A DNA stretch of 64,000 nucleotides from assembly GCF_014695725.1 (NCBI RefSeq), contig NZ_JACJOU010000027.1, positions 23,609 through 87,608 of the forward strand, read 5' to 3'. The notes under the pieces were generated by a model. It searched no databases. It was not told the origin of the DNA and saw only the letters and a program-made list of their open reading frames with translations. The DNA comes from Microcoleus sp. FACHB-672. Its GTDB lineage: Bacteria; Cyanobacteriota; Cyanobacteriia; Cyanobacteriales; Oscillatoriaceae. Below, in pieces: positions 51,678-59,571 of the stretch (positions are counted from its first letter, which is position 1; each line of letters opens with the position of its first letter). A program made the translations under genes and the position numbers.

Positions 51678-51869
51678 ATATTAAAATCTTAGGGTTTAAA
51701 TGGGTTAGCAATTACCCATGACCAATTAGCAATTCGCTTGTGATGTTTCCAGTTAACTTCTGACTGGAATCTTTGTAAATTCAACCGCATTTTTTATTGG
51801 ATTCATTGCTATACGCCCTTGCTTTTCGGTTACGTGCGGAACGTTCGCAATGAAAGGATAGCTCAGGAT

Positions 51870-52481
51870 ATGTCTTTGGCAATTCTAGCCAGCGTGCAAC
51901 TAGAGACACAGTGGCGTCTACCTTCGGCAATTTTAGCCAGCCTACAGCTATTGTTTTGGGGTTATATTCCTGCTGTTATTTTGGGAGTTCCCATTGCCAT
52001 CCTGATTGGAAAGAACCGCTTGTCTTATCATATATTTAGGCGACTCTTTCAAATACCCGGCACCATCCCTTCTATTGTTTTATTGCCCCTCGCCCTCCTT
52101 GCTTTCAAGCAAAAGCAAGTTGCTATCGCTTTTATCAGTTTTATCAGCGCTATTTTGCAGATTATTATTCATACGGCAATGGGGGTGCGGCAGTTTCAAC
52201 AAAATTCTAATAACTTGGGTGTTTCTTATATTTTTACAGGTTTAAGACTGGGCATTCGGGTCGCGTGGTTTGCGGTGATTGCTGCAGAAATGCTGGCCGG
52301 CACTAAAGGAATTGGCTTTTCGATCTGGGAGGCTTATAAGCTTAATAAAGTTAGCGATTTAATCGTGGCAATTCTTTATCTCAGCATTACTAGTTTCTTG
52401 CTCGATCAGCTTTTAGAATTGGGAGGATATGTTGCATCTCAGCTTTTTCCTGAAGAGGAAAAAGAAGATTCGGGTGATTAG
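51870..52481 (+). CDS. Orphan ABC-transporter permease (SsuC/NrtB-like)
   Basis: From the ATG at 51870 (AAGGA upstream) the product is 203 residues with five or six hydrophobic segments. The end matches the BPD_transp_1 family of nitrate/sulfonate/taurine importers (AAEMLAGTKGIGFSIWEAYKL...ITSFLLDQLLELGG). It is about 60 residues shorter than typical NrtB/SsuC, lacking the first membrane helix. No substrate-binding protein or ATPase gene is adjacent, so it is an orphan or a remnant. A TTG at 51819 would add 17 residues. Confidence 0.78.
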   Translation: MSLAILASVQLETQWRLPSAILASLQLLFWGYIPAVILGVPIAILIGKNRLSYHIFRRLFQIPGTIPSIVLLPLALLAFKQKQVAIAFISFISAILQIIIHTAMGVRQFQQNSNNLGVSYIFTGLRLGIRVAWFAVIAAEMLAGTKGIGFSIWEAYKLNKVSDLIVAILYLSITSFLLDQLLELGGYVASQLFPEEEKEDSGD

Positions 52482-52712
52482 GGATTCTTAATTTTGTGAA
52501 AACTAATTTAGGATGGCTATAGCTCAATATTATTCCTGCCACTAAGCGAACGTAACCTGCCTGCATTCCTATCAAAGTGGGTTCTTTAAATGTAAAGGCA
52601 TCTGCTGATTGGATGCAAAATGAATGTAGAACCGACAGCGATTGCACTCAGGAAGCTTGGGAATTGTCAGTTGGACAGCAGTTTGATTTTCTCCTAAAAT
52701 TATTGATAAACG

Positions 52713-53141
52713 ATGCTGCAAATATCTAACACCGTGAGTGTCCCGGAGCCTGAGATTGAGATGAGTGCAGTGCGCTCTCAGGGTGCCGGTGGACAAAACG
52801 TGAACAAAGTCGCAACCGCCATTCACCTGCGCTTTGACATCATGGCGTCCTCACTGCCCGAACCCTACAAAGAGCGACTGTTGAAGCTAAATGATCAGCG
52901 CATTACCAAGGAAGGCGTCATTGTCATCAAAGCTCAAGAACACCGCAGCCAAGAGCAAAACCGAGAAGAAGCCCTGCAACGACTGCAAGAATTGATTAAA
53001 CGTGCGGTGGCATTACCCAAACCCCGCAGAAAGGGCAAACCCACTCGCAGTTCTCAAAGGAAACGTCTCGATAGCAAAACTAAGCGAGCGCAGTTGAAGA
53101 CGATGAGGGGAAAAGTCACGGATGAACGAGAGCATGACTAG
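52713..53141 (+). CDS. arfB: Alternative ribosome-rescue factor B (ICT1/YaeJ)
   Basis: A 142-residue release-factor-like hydrolase that frees stalled ribosomes without a stop codon. The GGQ motif is in [15 protein letters not shown] (about residues 22-36); the basic C-terminal tail (KPRRKGKPTRSSQRKR...) binds the mRNA channel. The gene is full length. Homologous fragments of its upstream flank and its 3' end reappear at the right end of the window. Confidence 0.93.
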   Translation: MLQISNTVSVPEPEIEMSAVRSQGAGGQNVNKVATAIHLRFDIMASSLPEPYKERLLKLNDQRITKEGVIVIKAQEHRSQEQNREEALQRLQELIKRAVALPKPRRKGKPTRSSQRKRLDSKTKRAQLKTMRGKVTDEREHD

Positions 53142-53315
53142 ATCGCTAACAGCGGCAATTCACCCCCAATAACCTTGAATTGGAAGGAACTGTTTATTGT
53201 TGAAGAGTGAATTCTCAGCGTAGTTACAATCTTAGAACCAGCTAATAAATTATGATGGCCGCAGCTAATTTGAGCGAGTAAAAAATTATTAAAGATTCTC
53301 ACCGAGCGAGGGTAA

Positions 53316-54455
53316 ATGATCCAGACACAGCCCATCTTTAGCGTCTACGGCACGTCCAGTACCTTCCCACTCCTCCAATGGTCATTTGATGCTCAAGGCA
53401 ACTTGGTGAGTGATGACCCGACTCTGGGTCCCGCCAGCCTTAGGGGCAACGCTCATTGTGCTGTCGAGCGAGTGGAACGCGGACCTTATCAAAGCTTACG
53501 GTTGAGCAATGATGGTATTACTTTGCCACTCAGTCCTTTGCTAGAGGTGGCTGAAGAAGACTTTTCCGTCTGTGCCTGGATTCGCACGGGTGATTCAGGC
53601 ATTTCAAAGATTATCGACAAGCGAATTGAGGATTCTGGGACTATCCAGGGGTGGTCTTTCTTTATCTACCAAAGTCGGATCAACTTGCAATTAGCTGATG
53701 GTAAATTAATTGCCGGCAACACTTGGTTTAATTATGCCTACTCACGCGAACATTTGGCTCCTTTGCCTATTGTTAGTGACAATCAGTGGCATCACCTTGC
53801 CGTTACGATTAATCGCGATGAGTTGGATGGAGGACGCTGGTATGTTGATGGTGTCGAAGTCGGCCAGCGGTTCAACCCAACAAATAAGCAGGGTTCCTTA
53901 AGCACCCACATTCCTCTCACAATTGGGCAACGCTCGGACAGTAGTGGAGGTGGCTTTCGAGGCAATATTGGGGATATTCGGCTCTATAAGCGGGCCATAC
54001 CGGCAGAAGAGGTGCGAGCGATTTATCAATCGGTCCAGCTTCCCCCCAGCAATGGCATCGCCGATCCAGCCACTCTGCCTCAAAACTCTGTCATCTACTA
54101 CCGAGGCGTGGTGTTGCCAGAAAGATACCTCTGCCTACACCCCCACCAGTGGCAACCGCACTGGATTTTAGAAGAATCGAATGCCGAAGTTCGGCGTCTC
54201 CTCGTTCAAGAAATTGGCTACAGCCGCATTTTGCAGGAGTTGCAGGCAATAGAGGTGGATTCTTGGAATGAATATACACTCCTCAAACTGCCGCAGGCGA
54301 TGGATTCTGAGCCGCTATTAGTGTTAAAAATGACCTGCCCCAGCACTGGATCGATTCATACCTTGCGCGTACCGCCTCAACTCGCCTCTGCTAGAGAAGC
54401 GATCCGCTGGGCGATCTGGGGTATTGACCCAGAACAATTTGCGGTGCAGACCTAG
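53316..54455 (+). CDS. LamG-like domain fused to a DUF6745-like domain
   Basis: A 379-residue protein. Residues about 17-245 are a LamG/concanavalin-A-like jelly roll (FSVCAWIRTG, NQWHHLAVTINR, WYVDGVEVG, GNIGDIRLYKRAIPAEEV). Residues about 255-379 read like the C-terminus of cyanobacterial DUF6745 proteins (LPERYLCLHPHQW, NAEVRRLLVQEIGY, SWNEYTLLKL, MTCPSTGSIHTLRVPP, AREAIRWAIWGIDPEQFAVQT). No signal peptide, so cytoplasmic, which is unusual for LamG. Function unknown. Confidence 0.82.
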   Translation: MIQTQPIFSVYGTSSTFPLLQWSFDAQGNLVSDDPTLGPASLRGNAHCAVERVERGPYQSLRLSNDGITLPLSPLLEVAEEDFSVCAWIRTGDSGISKIIDKRIEDSGTIQGWSFFIYQSRINLQLADGKLIAGNTWFNYAYSREHLAPLPIVSDNQWHHLAVTINRDELDGGRWYVDGVEVGQRFNPTNKQGSLSTHIPLTIGQRSDSSGGGFRGNIGDIRLYKRAIPAEEVRAIYQSVQLPPSNGIADPATLPQNSVIYYRGVVLPERYLCLHPHQWQPHWILEESNAEVRRLLVQEIGYSRILQELQAIEVDSWNEYTLLKLPQAMDSEPLLVLKMTCPSTGSIHTLRVPPQLASAREAIRWAIWGIDPEQFAVQT

Positions 54456-54814
54456 AGCGTTGAGCGCAACCGTCACCGGCACTGATCCTATCGCCAAGGC
54501 TGATCACTATGGATTGCTGGCTACGGCGCTGGATAAATCAATTGCTTCTGAATATTTCACCGCCATTGATCGGCTGCTTTACTCTCTACGCCGTGGTCGG
54601 ATTTAAATGACGAATGAACTGTCTGTCGTGAGCGTTTAGAGAATTGCTATTACATAATCTGCGATGTGCCGGCGAGGAAACTCAACAGCCTCTGACTTCA
54701 AGATGAATCGCTAAATATTGGCAATGCACAATTATCACTCCCTGCATGACGTGAGTGAGTTGTTAAGATGTGTAAAGTATCTTTGTTCTTAAGCCAAATT
54801 TAAATCGTTTGAAT

Positions 54815-56194
54815 ATGCTGACCGAAGCGCAAGTCTCAGTCAACCAGCCGAATGAACTTCTTGCCGGCGGCACTGACCCTACTCAATTTGACTGCAAGGA
54901 AGCCTGGTATCCTGTCCATTATGTTGAAGATTTAGACAAGACTAAGCCCAATAAATTTACCCTGCTCAGTCAAGACCTCGTGTTGTGGTGGGACACTCAA
55001 GCTAACTGCTGGCGGGCTTTTGAGGATCAATGTCCCCATCGGTTAGCGCCCCTCTCAGAAGGGAGAATTGCTGAAGATGGATTGCTGGAATGTCCTTATC
55101 ACGGCTGGGCATTTCAAGGTGATGGCGCGTGTGAGCGCATCCCGCAAGCGCTGACTGGGACAGCACCACAACAATCAAAACGGGCTTGCGTGCAATCATT
55201 ACCGACTGCGGTGCGCCAAGGATTGCTGTTTGTTTATCCGGGTCAACCGGACAATGCGCCAAAAGTTGCTGTCCCAATTATTGAACCGCTTGAGGAATCG
55301 CCTGACGGATGGATTTGCCTCAACACATTTCGTGACTTGCCCTATGATGCGCTAACACTACTGGAAAACGTGTTGGATGCCAGTCATGTGCCATTCACGC
55401 ACCATGAATCAGTTGGCAACCGCGCGAATGCTGCCCCGGTTGAGTTAGACGTGCGTTCATCAAGTAAGCAAGGCTTCACCGGCTTGTGGGAAGAAGGCCC
55501 ACGCAAAGGCACTCTAGGGCAGCAACATACTCGCTTTATTGCTCCTAATTTAATGTTGCATGACCTGACCTCAAAGCAGTTTGGCAGAACCATGACGGTG
55601 GTTTATGCTACACCCATTCGTAAGGGTGAGTGTCGGGTGTTTGCTCGGTTTCCCTTTAAGTTTTCCTCCAAACTTCCCGCCTTTTTTATCAAACTAACCC
55701 CGCGCTGGTATTCCCACCTTGGGCAAAATAACATTTTAGAAGATGACCAAATTTTCTTGCATTATCAAGAGCGTTACTTAGAAGCCAAGGGGGGTAGTGA
55801 GCATTTTAACAAAGCGTTTTATTTGCCTACCAAAGCAGATGCGTTTGTCTCACAATTACGTCAATGGGTGAACGTGTTTGCAGCTGATCCGTTTCCAGGT
55901 GAATCCTTGTCACCGGCACTGTCTACTGAAGTGTTGCTTGATCGCTACCATTCTCATACGGTGAATTGTTCTAGTTGTCGTGGTGCGCTTGCTAACTTGA
56001 AACGAATTCGCTTGATTGTGGCATTCTTGGGCATCATTTTGTGGGCAATTCTGCCGTTATTGAATCATGCTTCTGTGTTCCTAAATTTGCTGCCTGTTAT
56101 TGCTGCATTGGCATGGTGGGGGTTAAGCAAGTTAGAGCGCCGGTTTTATGAAGGTCGTGCTGTACCACCTCGAAATTTACCCCAGAAGAAGTGA
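54815..56194 (+). CDS. Rieske oxygenase of the pheophorbide a oxygenase (PaO/Lls1) family
   Basis: A 459-residue non-haem oxygenase. The Rieske cluster motifs are C73-x-H75 and C93-x2-H96 (CPHR...CPYHGW). A mononuclear iron site is suggested by N-x2-D-x2-H-x4-H (NVLDASHVPFTHH). The C-terminus has C385-x2-C388 (CSSCRGAL), the redox CxxC typical of PaO, PTC52 and TIC55, and two membrane helices after it (about 402-445). An in-frame TTG lies 6 bp upstream of the ATG. It probably oxidises a chlorophyll derivative; the cyanobacterial substrate is unknown. Confidence 0.9.
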   Translation: MLTEAQVSVNQPNELLAGGTDPTQFDCKEAWYPVHYVEDLDKTKPNKFTLLSQDLVLWWDTQANCWRAFEDQCPHRLAPLSEGRIAEDGLLECPYHGWAFQGDGACERIPQALTGTAPQQSKRACVQSLPTAVRQGLLFVYPGQPDNAPKVAVPIIEPLEESPDGWICLNTFRDLPYDALTLLENVLDASHVPFTHHESVGNRANAAPVELDVRSSSKQGFTGLWEEGPRKGTLGQQHTRFIAPNLMLHDLTSKQFGRTMTVVYATPIRKGECRVFARFPFKFSSKLPAFFIKLTPRWYSHLGQNNILEDDQIFLHYQERYLEAKGGSEHFNKAFYLPTKADAFVSQLRQWVNVFAADPFPGESLSPALSTEVLLDRYHSHTVNCSSCRGALANLKRIRLIVAFLGIILWAILPLLNHASVFLNLLPVIAALAWWGLSKLERRFYEGRAVPPRNLPQKK

Positions 56195-56244
56195 GCGTTC
56201 GGAAAACATACAACATCCTTATAGCCAAGATTAAGGAGTTGCTT

Positions 56245-56273
56245 TATAAGGGGGGTTACTCTTCCCCCTTATA
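56245..56273 (+). terminator. Terminator of the Rieske gene
   Basis: TATAAGGGGG and CCCCCTTATA form a perfect 10-bp stem over a 9-nt loop. Confidence 0.8.
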
Positions 56274-56554
56274 GGGAGAACGAAGTCTGAAAGCCTTGAT
56301 TCATAAGGATTTTTTTGTCTCATAGTCATTATTTTTACTGTGATTTTTTATCACCGTGGTTTCTTGATACCTCTCTTTCCTACTTCTTTATTACTCTCAA
56401 ATTTTAATTTTCGTAAATAAAATATAAACAAAAAACGATAAATGTTTATTTTTATTACATTAATAAAATAAAGTTTTGGCTATCTTTACTTCTTAAATAG
56501 ATCAGGCTTAAATATAGATGTGAGATTACGTTAAGTTGCCAAGGTCTATTTACT
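56274..56554. promoter_or_regulatory. AT-rich leader of the split coiled-coil gene
   Basis: About 280 bp, mostly A and T, with many possible -10 words. Composition drops sharply here and stays low through the next 2.3 kb. Confidence 0.4.
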
Positions 56555-56641
56555 ATGGAAAGTAGTGTTGACACCCTCAAACATGAGCTAAAAAGCCTGG
56601 GAAATCAACTAGATAATTTAGAAATTGATATAAAAATTTGA
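56555..56641 (+). pseudogene. N-terminal fragment of split coiled-coil gene
   Basis: ATG with AAGG 11 nt upstream opens 28 codons (MESSVDTLKHELKSLGNQLD...) and stops in TGA right after five A. The sequence is heptad-like and AT-rich. The next fragment continues in the -1 frame from the same A5 run, so this looks like the true N-terminus of the gene that follows. See the finding on the double frameshift. Confidence 0.6.
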
Positions 56642-57147
56642 CTAAAAGTACCCAACTAATTTTAGGCGATGCTAATTTAATAAAAAAACAAATAAAACAA
56701 ATAAATATTTCTCAAAAGTCGATGCTGAAAATCAAATTTGAAATAGACCTTAAAATCAAGAAAATAGGTTTAGAAAGTATTGTTAAATCAGCAATAAATT
56801 CAGTAAGCAATGTAGCTGGAGCAGTTGGAAATACTTTAGGTAAAGCAGGTAAATTTACATTGCTAATAATGGCGAAAGTATGGATAGCTGATATACAAGA
56901 TGGATTCTCAGACTTTGATAGTCCTATACTAGAAAATTTTTCAGCCCCCGGTGTTTCTGTACCTGATATTTCAATATCTGATATAGCAGAAGAGATTTCA
57001 AGCCAGATCATAGAGGGAGGAATTTCTAATCTTATAGATACTATTGAGGATCAAAAAAATATTTTATTTAATAATTTAAGTGTTTCTAATATAGATGAAC
57101 TTAAATATTTGCAACTAGTATTTATCGAATTAAAAAAAATGGATTGA
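56638..57147 (+). pseudogene. Middle fragment of split coiled-coil gene
   Basis: A 169-residue frame whose only start is TTG; the frame opens just upstream at the A5 run. The product is Lys/Ile/Asn-rich and helical, with a Gly/Ala/Val segment (INSVSNVAGAVGNTLGKAGKF) and an acidic part (DGFSDFDSPILENF). It ends seven bases after an A8 run, while the next frame becomes open at that same run. If it were a separate gene it would lack a ribosome-binding site. Confidence 0.55.
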
Positions 57148-57220
57148 ACTCCTTTTAATACAAAGTGAATGGATTAAAAAAATTGCAGAAGAGTGCCTTA
57201 AAAGTAAAGCATTAATTAAT

Positions 57221-58807
57221 TTGATAGAAAATAAATATATTTTTTTGAATTTAGATTTAGATCAAGAATTTAAAAAAATTAGTAAAGCTGTAAAATTAAA
57301 TTTCATTAAATACAATTCATTGGAAGATCAATTGATTGATTTAAAGAAGTCTCAAAATGAAATTTTTTCCTTGCAAGCTATCCTGAAAAATATTAATGGT
57401 TCTCTAAAAAATAGGAATCTTAGCCAGATCACAAAAATTCCTATCGATTTAGATTTATTGTTAGAGACTTTAAAAGATTTAATTATAGAACTAGGTTGTT
57501 ATATAGAAGGAGTAAAGTTTAACAATCAGGGTGAATTGGTATTTATAACTAAATCCAATAAATCCAATAGCCTGCAAAATCTATTTGAAAATTGGCAAAA
57601 AATGTCAATTCAGTGTGATACTTTAATGTCAGCGAACAAAAGGTTAGAGAAAGTAGCAGAAATTTTAATACAAGAGAAAATATTAAATGAAATAAGTACC
57701 TCTTCTGAGAAGGGTATTTTATCACTTAATACAATCAAAAAAGAAGTAGGTAAAATATCTCAGGAAATTAATCAAGGTTTTAGTTTAATTAGCACTTATT
57801 TAATTAAAGAAAAAATTCAGAAAATTCAAATTCATCAAGAAAAGCTAAAAAATATTCAAAAAAAGTTAAATGAGCTTATTGAAATTTTCATGAAAATATC
57901 TAACAACCCTTTAGATATTAAAAATGTAAAAACTTTAATTTCTAAATTTGGAAAAAATTGTACTGGCTTAATTATTGATACTAATGGCAAGGAATCTTTT
58001 AGTTTTAATATTGATGGTTTTCACAAGAGCTTTGATCAATTAAATGAAGAATATGAAAGCTTAGAAAGCACTATTGAAACTACACTAAAGCAAGCTATCA
58101 GTAAAATTAATTCTGGTAAAAGTTGGTTAAAAATAAAACAGCGATTAGAAAAAATATTCTTAATATCATTTTTAGTCGCAATAGGTTATTTTGCTTGTAA
58201 TAATAGCTCTACAAAATTTTTGATTAAACAGTCTATGGAGAAATTATTGCCCCAACAGCAAAATGATCAAATCTACAGCGAGACGGTTCCACAACAACCA
58301 GAAGGATTGACAAAACCCCAAGAACTTAATGATCAACTATCATTAACGAATGCTCAAAAATTAGCGATGGAAGCTGCTTTAATGAGTCAAAATGCTCCTC
58401 ATCCATTAGAACAATGGCAGCAAATAGAAACTAAATGGCTAGAAGCAATTAAATTATTAGAGACAATTCGAGAAAATTCTATATTATATTCTCAAGTTAA
58501 GGAAAAATTGGAAACCTACAAATCAAATCATATAGCTATTAATCAAAGAATAATTACTGAGAAAACAGCTATTGCTAATTTAGAAAATGCTCAAAAACTT
58601 GCATGGGAAGCATCTATCATTGTTCAAAAGCCTCCTCATCCATTAGAAGTTTGGTTTAAAGCTCAATCAAAACTAGAACAAGCTATTACCTTATTAAAAA
58701 CTATTCCTAAAGGATCTTTTGTAGAGTCCCAAGCTCAAAACAAATTAGAGACTTATCAAGCTAATTACAATGTAATTACTCAGCAAGTTAAGAACGCTCA
58801 AAATTAA
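57221..58807 (+). CDS. Large AT-rich coiled-coil membrane protein, C-terminal fragment
   Basis: A 528-residue frame starting at TTG; the frame is open back to 57134 and the extra codons read as normal protein (WIELLLIQSEWIKKIAEE). Residues 1-310 are Lys/Ile/Leu/Asn-rich coiled coil. One membrane helix lies at 312-328. The last 150 residues hold two copies of a repeat of about 70 residues (from N377 and N456) marked by NAQKLA-EA and PHPLE-W. This C-terminal repeat type is familiar from cyanobacterial proteins of unknown function. Codon use is far more AT-rich than neighbours, pointing to transfer. Confidence 0.65.
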   Translation: MIENKYIFLNLDLDQEFKKISKAVKLNFIKYNSLEDQLIDLKKSQNEIFSLQAILKNINGSLKNRNLSQITKIPIDLDLLLETLKDLIIELGCYIEGVKFNNQGELVFITKSNKSNSLQNLFENWQKMSIQCDTLMSANKRLEKVAEILIQEKILNEISTSSEKGILSLNTIKKEVGKISQEINQGFSLISTYLIKEKIQKIQIHQEKLKNIQKKLNELIEIFMKISNNPLDIKNVKTLISKFGKNCTGLIIDTNGKESFSFNIDGFHKSFDQLNEEYESLESTIETTLKQAISKINSGKSWLKIKQRLEKIFLISFLVAIGYFACNNSSTKFLIKQSMEKLLPQQQNDQIYSETVPQQPEGLTKPQELNDQLSLTNAQKLAMEAALMSQNAPHPLEQWQQIETKWLEAIKLLETIRENSILYSQVKEKLETYKSNHIAINQRIITEKTAIANLENAQKLAWEASIIVQKPPHPLEVWFKAQSKLEQAITLLKTIPKGSFVESQAQNKLETYQANYNVITQQVKNAQN

Positions 58808-59571
58808 ACTAAGCTACTTCTAAGCCAATTAGAACACTATGCCTTTGTAAAATAACCGTACTTTTAGAGACTGGTAATATATGTAAATCCTTATAGCTGG
58901 ATATTTTACATGACTTAGCTTAAAATGGCTTTTAGAGGCACGAAAATAACTGTGAATAGGGATTCCACTTTTAGCTCCGGGTTCTCCTTTTCTTTGCTCA
59001 TCTCTGTTTGCTATTATCAAGCTATAACTTAACAGCGTTCTCGCAGTGGCGTGTAGCGCTCTCGCTATACCCTACCAACCTTTTTGTCACCCGTTGATGA
59101 ATTTGATCTAACCACATTGGCATCACCGACGCACCAAATTTTAAGAATGCGATTGCCTTCTGTACATCAAATAGCTAGCAATCGCTACCTTTGAAAAAGC
59201 TTAAATTCCTTTCCTTGCCGGCTTTTCAGGTAATGGACACAACTGGACTCAAACCAGTGACCCCTACGATATCAAAATTGCTTAATCCTTCCAGAAGCTT
59301 TATTAGGTGCAGAATCGGTACATTAGTTTCCCGCTGCAATTGGGGTAACAGGGGGCGAAACAAGGAAGCTACTTGCACAGGAGACTGCGCTTGCCCGTAA
59401 AGCTGCTTTTCCTTCGGAAGATTTTGTATTATCTGTTTCGATGGTTTTTGAAAGTAAAGGTAGTTTGAATTTTCCCTTCCAGCATCCTAAACCTCAGGCA
59501 AAGCTCATAGAATGTTAGATACGTGGGCATCATAAGAATCTTCTATTAAAATTAGAGTTGTCTTCCCTACA
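58808..59571. other. Intergenic region with tRNA-containing repeat copy A
   Basis: About 760 bp with no convincing gene. It contains one arm of the direct repeat described separately. The part near 59400-59571 is the promoter region of the histidine kinase. Confidence 0.45.
59172..59300. repeat. Direct repeat copy A with tRNA-Val 3' half
   Basis: About 129 bp, roughly 85% identical by eye to copy B at 62313-62441, same orientation. On the minus strand positions 59277-59234 read as the anticodon loop, variable region, T arm and 3' acceptor of a tRNA-Val(GAC)-like gene, ending TGTGTCCA. The anticodon loop is mutated here and the T loop is TTTGAGT, so it is a relic. No 5' half is present. Confidence 0.75.

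Noticed and set aside
52572..52826. Minus-strand frame over the arfB start containing ECNRCRFY
   Set aside because: A similar word (ECNWCRFY) recurs at 63.9 kb, but both follow from the DNA duplication; no intact gene seen.
54424..54606. 60-codon frame after the LamG-DUF6745 gene (ends LLYSLRRGRI)
   Set aside because: The last 30 codons look protein-like, but it overlaps the previous gene, has no ribosome-binding site and matches nothing I know. Could be a gene fragment.
59191..59400. 69-codon frame inside repeat copy A
   Set aside because: Covers the tRNA relic; not coding.
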